Below are positions 52,155-58,921 of a stretch of DNA of 64,000 nucleotides, piece by piece. A model generated the notes under the pieces. That model did not search any database. It saw only the letters and a list, made by a program, of their open reading frames with translations, and had not been told where the DNA came from. Within the stretch, counting starts at the first letter, position 1. Each line of letters starts with the position of its first letter. The stretch is taken from the NCBI GenBank assembly GCA_031732755.1, contig JAVMKI010000045.1, forward strand, positions 1-64,000, given 5' to 3'. Made by a program: the position numbers and the translations under genes. The stretch comes from Contendibacter sp031732755. GTDB taxonomy: Bacteria; Pseudomonadota; Gammaproteobacteria; Competibacterales; Competibacteraceae.

Positions 52155-53336
52155 CTATGGCTTCCCGCCCAGCACGATCCGCTCCTCGGCGATGGCGATT
52201 TCCAGGCGCTTCGCTTCTTCCTGTAAATCTTCGTAACTGTCGGCGAAGCGCGCGGCAATGGCTCGGATTTCGTCGGCGATGTCCAGAAAGGCATCCACGA
52301 TATCCGGATCGAATAGAGTGCCCCGACCTTCCAAAATCTGCGCCACCGCCTGCCCATGCGGTACCGCCGGTTTGTACAACCGGCGGCTGATCGATATGTC
52401 GTATGTGTCGGCCACCGCCATCAAGCGCGCCGAGATGGGGATATCGTGGCCCACCAAGCCTTCGGGATAACCACTGCCGTCCCAGCGCTCCTGGTGCGAA
52501 TAGGCGATTTCCCGGGCGAAATGCAGGAACGAGGCAGGCGTGCTCAGGCGCTTCTCGGCGGCCAGGATCGCATCACGGCCCAAGGTGGTATGGGTCTTCA
52601 TGATTTCGAATTCCTCCGCGTTGAGCGGCCCTGGCTTGAGCAGAATCCGGTCGGGAATGCCCACCTTGCCGATATCGTGCAGTGGGGCTGACTTGAACAG
52701 CAGTCCAATGGTTTCGTCGTTGAGAAAATTCGCGAATCGAGGATGCTTCTGGAGCTTTCTGGCCAGCGCCTGGATATAGTGCTGGACCCGAAGGAGATGG
52801 TTGCCGGTCTCGTTATCGCGGGCTTCCGCCAGCGAAGCCATCGCCAGGATGGTTGCATCCTGAGCGGCCACCACCTCCTGGGTGCGGCGCCGTACCTCCG
52901 TTTCCAGGAAGGCATTGCTGTCTTGGAGAAATTGGCGGACGTTCCTGAGGTTGAGGTGCGTTTCAATCCGGGCTAGCACGATGGGGGGGCTGATCGGTTT
53001 AGTGATGTAGTCCACCGCGCCCAGCTTCAATCCTCTTTCCTCGTCTTCCACCTGCGCCTTGGCGGTAAGAAAAATCACCGGGATGTCCGAGGTCTGGGAG
53101 TCGGCCTTGAGCCGTTGGCAGACCTCATAGCCATCCATGCCCGGCATCATGATGTCGAGCAGGATCAGATCCGGTGGCGGATTGGCGGCGGCGACTTTCA
53201 GGGCACGCTCGCCGTTGGTGGCGACCTTGGTCTTGTAGTGGTCCTTGAGCAAGGTACTCAGCAACGTGATGTTGTCCGGGGTGTCGTCTACGATCAGGAT
53301 TGTCTGTCGTGTGGTAATACCGTGCGCGTCGCTCAT
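52155..53336 (-). CDS. Response regulator with HD-GYP c-di-GMP phosphodiesterase domain
   Basis: Two-component output protein of 393 residues. The N-terminal receiver (10-130) has the phosphoacceptor D61 (LILLDIMMPGMDGY) and K113 (ITKP). A coiled linker (135-165) leads to an HD-GYP domain with H220-D221 (LHDIGKVGIPDRILLKPGPL) and GYP at 289-291. Such proteins hydrolyse c-di-GMP and influence motility and biofilm. The usual HHE before GYP is HQE here (SHQERWDGSGYP). ATG 53336 has GGAG 12 nt upstream; a longer frame to 53435 is unsupported. No histidine kinase gene is adjacent, so its partner is unknown. Confidence 0.93.
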   Translation of the reverse strand: MSDAHGITTRQTILIVDDTPDNITLLSTLLKDHYKTKVATNGERALKVAAANPPPDLILLDIMMPGMDGYEVCQRLKADSQTSDIPVIFLTAKAQVEDEERGLKLGAVDYITKPISPPIVLARIETHLNLRNVRQFLQDSNAFLETEVRRRTQEVVAAQDATILAMASLAEARDNETGNHLLRVQHYIQALARKLQKHPRFANFLNDETIGLLFKSAPLHDIGKVGIPDRILLKPGPLNAEEFEIMKTHTTLGRDAILAAEKRLSTPASFLHFAREIAYSHQERWDGSGYPEGLVGHDIPISARLMAVADTYDISISRRLYKPAVPHGQAVAQILEGRGTLFDPDIVDAFLDIADEIRAIAARFADSYEDLQEEAKRLEIAIAEERIVLGGKP

Positions 53337-53776
53337 GGCCCGCTTGTCTCCAGAAGTCAATGTTCCCCTCCGGCGCGGAAGGTATGGCGCAAAGCGCCGA
53401 TGGGGTTTGAAACGACGATTCCGCCATTCCGCCATTCCGCCATATTGGCCAGGATCGCCAGGATCATCATCCGATAAACAACTTGAACTGAGTCACCACC
53501 GTTCGTGACTGTTTTAGCCTTCCTCGGAATCATCACCATGAACGGTCTGGGCTTATCCCACGATGCACCGAGTGAGCAAATTATGGTACAGCTTACGGTT
53601 ACCGGCCACCCGCCGCAAGCCGCCGGCGGCGTCGGGGCTGGAAATTGCTGGCAAGATGGTTTCGTGGGACGCGACATCCACCGGCGGCGGTGTAGGCGTT
53701 GCGTCGGGATCGGGTTTGCTCCAGCGCGTAACGTGCCGCCACGGTCGGCGCGCCATCGATTGCCCGCCCGGCGGGA
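53337..53776. other. 440-bp non-coding region between aroE and the HD-GYP gene
   Basis: It contains the upstream region of the HD-GYP gene, with the short tandem repeats at 53421-53444. A 106-residue minus-strand open frame (53357-53677) has no ribosome-binding site or recognisable domain and low-complexity ends, so I do not call it a gene. Confidence 0.55.
53421..53444. repeat. Three tandem copies of an 8-bp repeat
   Basis: CCGCCATT, CCGCCATT, CCGCCATA in tandem, followed by a second short repeat (two copies of CGCCAGGAT-like sequence) to about 53466. It lies 85 bp upstream of the HD-GYP start codon, in its likely leader or promoter. Confidence 0.85.
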
Positions 53777-54598
53777 TTAGCCACGCAGCGCCGCGATCAC
53801 CGGTTTCGTTTCCGGCCAGACCCCGCGCCACCAGTGGAACGCTTCCGCCGCTTGTTCGACCAGCATCCCCAAGCCATCCACGGACTGGACCGCCCCCCGT
53901 TCCCATCCCCAGCGCACGAAAGCGGTCGGTTCGCGGCCATACATCAGGTCGTAGCACCAGCCGTCCGCCGCTAGCACTCCGTCCGGCAATGGCGGCACGG
54001 CGTCGCTCAGACCGGCGGCCGTGGCGTTGATAACCAGGTCGAACGACCGTCCAGCCAGATCCGCGAAGCCGCAGCCGGACACCAATCCCAGATTGCCGAA
54101 GCGCAACGCCAGTTCCGCCGCCTTGCCAGCGGTGCGGTTGGCGACGACCAGTTGTGTCGGCTGTTCCGCCAGCAAGGGTTGCAACACGCCTCGCGCCGCG
54201 CCGCCCGCGCCCAACAACAGAATGCGTCGGCCCGCCAGCGCGTACCCATGGTTGATCTTGAGGTCACGCACCAGTCCAAGCCCATCGGTATTTTCGCCGC
54301 GCACGCTGGTCGGTTCGAAACTCAGCGTGTTGACCGCCCTGGCCCGCTCGGCGCGGGCGCTGAGTAGGTCGGCGAACACCCAGGCGTCCTGCTTGAACGG
54401 GATGGTGACGTTTAAGCCTTTGCCGCCCGCGTCCCGGAACGCGCGCGCCGCCGCCGCGAAGCCACCCGGTTCCACCAGAATGGCGCGGTATTCCAGACGC
54501 TGGCCGGTCTGGGCCGCAAACAGCGTGTGAATGCGTGGCGACTGGCTGTGGGCAATCGGGTTGCCCATCACCGCGTATTGATCGGGTTGCGTCGTCAT
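53777..54598 (-). CDS. aroE: Shikimate dehydrogenase (NADP+)
   Basis: Reduces 3-dehydroshikimate in aromatic amino acid synthesis. The 273-residue protein (E. coli 272) has the shikimate-binding S-x-S in AHSQSPRIH (residues 17-24), catalytic K69 in NVTIPFKQDAW and D105 in GENTDGLGLV, and the NADP-binding loop GAGGAARGV. From ATG 54598 there is a GAGGAA Shine-Dalgarno; an open frame to 54799 overlaps the upstream gene in another frame and is rejected. It lies 4 bp after the unknown membrane-anchored protein gene, in the hemB operon. Confidence 0.96.
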   Translation of the reverse strand: MTTQPDQYAVMGNPIAHSQSPRIHTLFAAQTGQRLEYRAILVEPGGFAAAARAFRDAGGKGLNVTIPFKQDAWVFADLLSARAERARAVNTLSFEPTSVRGENTDGLGLVRDLKINHGYALAGRRILLLGAGGAARGVLQPLLAEQPTQLVVANRTAGKAAELALRFGNLGLVSGCGFADLAGRSFDLVINATAAGLSDAVPPLPDGVLAADGWCYDLMYGREPTAFVRWGWERGAVQSVDGLGMLVEQAAEAFHWWRGVWPETKPVIAALRG

Positions 54599-54602
54599 GT
54601 GT

Positions 54603-55283
54603 CTAACTTCCTCGGTTCTGGCGCAGCGGCGCCCGCAACCGCCGCTCGAATTCCGTCGGCGGGGCGTATTGCAACAATGCCTCGCCATTGTCACCCAGCA
54701 GCAAGTCCAACCCCCGCGTCGGATACAGCCAGTGCGTCCCGTCCTTGGTGGCGATGCGTTCGGCGGGTTCGCCAAAGCGTTTACGCACCAGTTCGGCATC
54801 GAATTTGACCACTGGCATATAGGTCATCGCTGTAATGACCGCGCCCAGCCCAGCCTCGGTGTCCGTTTCGGCGACCGGATAGCGCCGACCGCCATCTGCG
54901 GTGGGTTTGCCCGCGCCGGCGTGGGTCTGGAACGCGCGCAGCAGGTCATCGGGCAAGCGCGCCGCCACCGCCAGCCGGACGTTCAGCCCACCGACCACCG
55001 CATCCCGGAAATAGGCTTCCAGATTCAAGTGGCCCTCCGGGTTCTGAAACACGCCCAATTCGTAACGCAAGCCCAATTTATTGACCGCATCCCGCAGCGT
55101 GCTCTGACCCAGGGTCAGGCCGAACACGGTCAGCGTCGCGCCATCGGGGCTGGCGGTCATCTGCCAGGGCAGGTTCTGGCCGGGTGAGGAGGGTTGACCG
55201 CCGGGCGGGCGCATGATCGCTAGAAAGAACCCACTCAGCGCCACGCCCAGCGCGGCCAGCGACAAAATTTTCCAGTATTTCAC
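54603..55283 (-). CDS. Uncharacterised membrane-anchored protein between hemB and aroE
   Basis: I do not recognise a named family with confidence. From GTG 55283, whose GTGA overlaps the hemB stop, it is 226 residues: one N-terminal transmembrane helix (about 6-24, ILSLAALGVALSGFFLAIM), a Pro/Gly/Ser linker, then a soluble, probably periplasmic domain. Two segments look alike: TVFGLTLGQSTLRDAVNKLG and, later, AELVRKRFGEPAERI then THWLYPTRGLDLLL. The latter resembles the SmpA/OmlA (BamE-like) pattern, which is inference. The frame opens further to 55298 within hemB. Its tight packing between two housekeeping genes suggests a real, coregulated gene. Confidence 0.8.
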   Translation of the reverse strand: MKYWKILSLAALGVALSGFFLAIMRPPGGQPSSPGQNLPWQMTASPDGATLTVFGLTLGQSTLRDAVNKLGLRYELGVFQNPEGHLNLEAYFRDAVVGGLNVRLAVAARLPDDLLRAFQTHAGAGKPTADGGRRYPVAETDTEAGLGAVITAMTYMPVVKFDAELVRKRFGEPAERIATKDGTHWLYPTRGLDLLLGDNGEALLQYAPPTEFERRLRAPLRQNRGS

Positions 55284-56299
55284 GATGCCCGCAGCCAACC
55301 CGCCGCCTGTGCCGCGAAATAGGTCAGAATGGCGTCCGCGCCGGCCCGCTTGATCGCCAGCAGCGATTCCATCACCACCGCTTTTTCGTCCAGCCAGCCG
55401 TTGCGGGCGGCGGCCAGCAGCATCGCGTATTCGCCACTGACTTGATAGACGAAGGTGGGGGCGGCGAACTGGTCCTTGACCCGGCGCACGATGTCCAGAT
55501 AGGGCATTCCCGGCTTGATCATCACGATGTCCGCCCCTTCCTCCAAGTCCATCGCCACCTCGCGCAGCGCCTCGTCGCTGTTGGCCGGATCCATCTGATA
55601 GCTGTACTTGTTACCCTTGCCCAGCGCGCCCGCCGAGCCGACCGCGTCGCGAAACGGGCCGTAGAAACTGGAAGCGTACTTGGCGGAATAGGCCAGGATG
55701 CGGGTGTGGATGAAGTCGTTGGATTCGAGCGCCTCGCGGATCGCGCCGATCCGCCCATCCATCATGTCCGACGGCGCGACGACCTCGGCGCCCGCCTCGG
55801 CGTGCGACAACGCCTGGCGGACCAGCACGCTCACGGTTTCATCGTTCAGCACGTAACCGGATTCATCCACCAAACCGTCCTGACCGTGACTGGTGAACGG
55901 GTCCAGCGCCACGTCGGTGATGACGCCCAATTCCGGCAGAGCCGTTTTCAGCGCCCGCACCGCTCGCTGCGCCAGTCCGTTGGGGTTATACGCCTCGGCG
56001 GCGTCCAGCGATTTCGCTTCCGGCGGCGTGACCGGAAACAGCGCCACCGCCGGCACGCCTAAGTTCGCCAGCGTCTCGGCCTCGCGCAATAATTGGTCAA
56101 TGCTCAAGCGTTCCACGCCCGGCATCGAAGCGACCGGTTCGCGGCGTCGTTCGCCCTCAATGACGAACAGCGGCTGAATCAGATCGGCGGTGGTGAGCAC
56201 GGTTTCCCGCGCCAACCGGCGCGAAAAGTCATCGCGGCGCATCCGGCGCGGACGAGCGCCGGGGAACTGGCCGACGACGATCTGGGGCAATCGGGACAC
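55280..56299 (-). CDS. hemB: Delta-aminolevulinic acid dehydratase (porphobilinogen synthase)
   Basis: Condenses two 5-aminolevulinate molecules in tetrapyrrole synthesis. The 339-residue protein resembles the Mg-dependent P. aeruginosa enzyme: Schiff-base lysines are K207 (AYSAKYASSFYGPFRD) and K262 (VMIKPGMPYLD), and the zinc-binding cysteine cluster is replaced by D129, D133 and D141 in TDVALDPFTSHGQDG. The start is GTG with an excellent GGAGGA 7 nt upstream. First gene of hemB-unknown-aroE. Confidence 0.96.
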   Translation of the reverse strand: MSRLPQIVVGQFPGARPRRMRRDDFSRRLARETVLTTADLIQPLFVIEGERRREPVASMPGVERLSIDQLLREAETLANLGVPAVALFPVTPPEAKSLDAAEAYNPNGLAQRAVRALKTALPELGVITDVALDPFTSHGQDGLVDESGYVLNDETVSVLVRQALSHAEAGAEVVAPSDMMDGRIGAIREALESNDFIHTRILAYSAKYASSFYGPFRDAVGSAGALGKGNKYSYQMDPANSDEALREVAMDLEEGADIVMIKPGMPYLDIVRRVKDQFAAPTFVYQVSGEYAMLLAAARNGWLDEKAVVMESLLAIKRAGADAILTYFAAQAAGWLRAS

Positions 56300-56450
56300 G
56301 GTGATATCCTCCAGGGCGGACGGTCAAAGATCGTCGCGTATCCTCAAATTCAAAGTGGGGCGGAATTATAACCCAAGCCGCAGCCGTCCTCGTCTCCACG
56401 CGTCCGGCGCTGATTGGCCAACGCCCAGTGTTCACCTAAAGGCGCGAGAT

Positions 56451-58343
56451 TCACCGTTCCCGCGCTTCCAGTTCCTCCCAGCGCCCATAGGCCGCTTCCA
56501 ATTCCGTCTCCAAGGCCCGCAATCCCTCCATGCGCTGGGTGATCACCACCGGTTCCTGCTTGTAGAACGCCGGGTTGGCGGTCAGGGCATGTAACTCCCG
56601 CTGTCGTTGCTCCAATTCCTCGATGCGTGCTGGCAGTCGTTCCAGTTCTCGCCGCTCGTTATGGCTGAGCTTGCCGGACACAGCCGGTTTCGGCGGGCGG
56701 GCGACTGGCTTGGGTTCCGGTTTCGGCTTGGCGGTCACCACCGATACTGGCGCGAGCCGCTGGCGCAGCCAGTCGCTGTAACCGCCGACGTATTCGCGGA
56801 CGCTGTCGTCCTCGAACACCAGGCAACTGGTCACCACGTTGTCCAGAAATGCCCGGTCGTGGCTGACCAGCAACAGGGTTCCGCTGTAATCCAGCAATAG
56901 TTCTTCCAACAATTCCAGCGTTTCCAGATCGAGATCGTTGGTCGGCTCGTCCATGACCAGCAGATTGGCCGGTCGGGTGAACAATCGAGCCAGCAGAAGG
57001 CGATTGCGCTCGCCGCCGGACAGGGATTTGACTGGGGAGCGCGCCCGCTGGGCGGTGAATAGAAAATCGCCCAGGTACCCGATGACATGGCGGCGCTGGC
57101 CGTTGATTTCGATGGTTTCCCGCCCGCCCGCGACGCTGTCCAACACGGTTTGCTCCGGGTCCAACTGTTCGCGCAGTTGGTCGAAATAGGCGATTTCCAG
57201 CTTGGTTCCGTGCCGCACTTGACCGGCGTTCGGTGGTAAACGTCCCAACAGCAGATTCAGCAAGCTGGTCTTGCCGGAGCCGTTGGGGCCAATCAGACCA
57301 ATGCGGTCGCCGCGCAGGATGCGGACCGAAAAATCGCGAATCAGCGGTTCGCCCTGCCAGGCGTAGTAAAGATGACGTGCTTCGATCACCAGTTTGCCGG
57401 ACAGCTCCGCCTGTTCCAGCGTGAAGTTGGCTTTGCCGAGTTGCTCGCGGCGCTGATCGCGCTCTTCGCGCAGGGCCAGCAGCGCCAACACCCGGCCCTC
57501 GTTGCGGGTGCGGCGGGCCTTGATCCCTTGCCGAATCCACGCCTCTTCTTGCGCCAGTTTCTTGTCGAACTTGGCGTGATGCCGAGTTTCGACTTCCAGC
57601 AGGGCAGCTTTCTTTTCCAGGAACGTGGCGTAATCGCCTGGCCACGAGGTCAGCGCGCCACGATCCAGTTCCAGCAGGCGGGTCGCCAGCCGTTGCAACA
57701 GGGCGCGGTCGTGGGTGACGAACAGCAATCCGCCGCGAAATTCCAGCAACTCGCTTTCCAGCCACTGAATCGTTTCCAGATCGAGATGGTTGGTCGGCTC
57801 GTCCAGCAACAACACGTCCGGGTCGCGGACCAGCGCCCGGCCCAGTAGCACCCGCCGCCGCCAGCCGCCCGACAATTCCGCCAGTGGCGTATCGGCGGGT
57901 AATTGCAGACGGCTGATGACGGTTTCGACGCGCTGTTGCCAGCGCCAGCCGTCGCGCGCTTCCAGTTCGTGTTGCAACTGTTCCATCCGCCGCATCGATT
58001 CCGGCGCGTGATCCTGGGTCAGGCGCAAGACGGCGTCGTGATAATCGGCCAGCAGATTTCCCAATCCTTCCAACCCACCGGCGACGATCTCGAACACGGT
58101 GGCCGTGGTGTCGGCGGGTAACTCTTGCGCCAGCGTGGCCACGCGCAAGCCGGGCTGCCGCCAGATATCGCCGCTGTCGGGCTGGATTTCACCGGTCAGC
58201 AGTCGCAGCAACGTTGTTTTGCCCGCGCCGTTGCGGCCGATCAGGCAGACCCGCTCGCCGGCGTCCAACTGGAAGCTGGCGCCATCGAGCAGCTTTTCGG
58301 CGCCGAACGCGATGGAGAGACGATCAATGCTTAACAAGGGCAT
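56451..58343 (-). CDS. uup: ABC-F family ATPase, Uup type
   Basis: Soluble protein with two ABC ATPase domains and no membrane segments; ABC-F proteins act on ribosomes, and E. coli Uup affects transposon precise excision and branched DNA. The 630 residues (E. coli Uup 635) show Walker A GRNGAGKTTLL at 36-46 and GPNGSGKTSLL in the second half, signatures LSGGWRRRVLLG and LSGGERNRLLL with DEPTNHLD and DEPTNDLD, an interdomain linker, and the Uup-specific C-terminal coiled coil (KLSHNERRELERLPARIEEL). Single gene with promoter presumably in the 196-bp gap upstream, where I see nothing definite. Confidence 0.94.
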   Translation of the reverse strand: MPLLSIDRLSIAFGAEKLLDGASFQLDAGERVCLIGRNGAGKTTLLRLLTGEIQPDSGDIWRQPGLRVATLAQELPADTTATVFEIVAGGLEGLGNLLADYHDAVLRLTQDHAPESMRRMEQLQHELEARDGWRWQQRVETVISRLQLPADTPLAELSGGWRRRVLLGRALVRDPDVLLLDEPTNHLDLETIQWLESELLEFRGGLLFVTHDRALLQRLATRLLELDRGALTSWPGDYATFLEKKAALLEVETRHHAKFDKKLAQEEAWIRQGIKARRTRNEGRVLALLALREERDQRREQLGKANFTLEQAELSGKLVIEARHLYYAWQGEPLIRDFSVRILRGDRIGLIGPNGSGKTSLLNLLLGRLPPNAGQVRHGTKLEIAYFDQLREQLDPEQTVLDSVAGGRETIEINGQRRHVIGYLGDFLFTAQRARSPVKSLSGGERNRLLLARLFTRPANLLVMDEPTNDLDLETLELLEELLLDYSGTLLLVSHDRAFLDNVVTSCLVFEDDSVREYVGGYSDWLRQRLAPVSVVTAKPKPEPKPVARPPKPAVSGKLSHNERRELERLPARIEELEQRQRELHALTANPAFYKQEPVVITQRMEGLRALETELEAAYGRWEELEARER

Positions 58344-58539
58344 GGGAATGCGCGTCTTTGCGCGGTGGCATTCGAGAAGCTGGAGTCAGACGCGTGGATC
58401 GCCGAGTTCGCGGTGGCCATCAAAAGCAGCCTCCACGCCCGCCATGCAATCCGCGGGGCCTTGGCGTCGAATGGCTTCCAACCGCATCGAGCCACCAACG
58501 GTTGGTTTGATGCGACCGTCATGAGAATGCCGTCCGCGC

Positions 58540-58914
58540 TTAACGCTCGTTGTTGAGCGCCTCGCGCAGCTTGGCCAATCCAATCGGCTTGGTCAAGGTC
58601 GTCACCGAACGCAGGCCGTTGAATTCCGCCAGCACGCGGGCGTCCTTGGCATAGTCGGGGCTGTAACCGGTGATGATGATCAGGTGGGCGGCGTAGCGCT
58701 GTTCCATCAACCACAATACCAATTCGTTGCCATCCATCTCCGGCATCACCATATCCATCACGATCATGGTGGGATTCAGTTCGCGGTAGGCGTCCTGGAA
58801 TTCGCGACCGCTGGTGGCAACCCGCGCTTCGTAGCCCAAGCCGACAGCAACCTTGCGCACCAGTTCACCGAATTCGGGTTCGTCGTCAACAACCAGGAGA
58901 CGCTTTTCGCTCAT
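58540..58914 (-). CDS. Stand-alone receiver-domain response regulator
   Basis: A 124-residue single receiver domain without an output domain: acidic pair D10-D11 (LLVVDDEPEF), phosphoacceptor D54 (MIVMDMVMPEMDG), T82 and K109 (TLTKPIGL). CheY-like proteins of this kind act by protein-protein contact or as phosphorelay intermediates. It begins 7 bp after the end of the acetyltransferase gene on the same strand, so the two are probably cotranscribed. No kinase is encoded nearby. Confidence 0.92.
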   Translation of the reverse strand: MSEKRLLVVDDEPEFGELVRKVAVGLGYEARVATSGREFQDAYRELNPTMIVMDMVMPEMDGNELVLWLMEQRYAAHLIIITGYSPDYAKDARVLAEFNGLRSVTTLTKPIGLAKLREALNNER

Positions 58915-58921
58915 ACCGAAT

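Noticed and set aside
53357..53677. 106-residue minus-strand open frame in the gap upstream of the HD-GYP gene
   Set aside because: No Shine-Dalgarno, no domain, and it runs through short tandem repeats.
54599..54799. 67-residue N-terminal extension of AroE
   Set aside because: Overlaps the upstream gene out of frame, is Cys/Arg-rich, and a good Shine-Dalgarno supports the later start.
58365..58556. 63-residue plus-strand frame between uup and the receiver gene
   Set aside because: No ribosome-binding site or recognisable feature, and it runs into the receiver gene in antisense.
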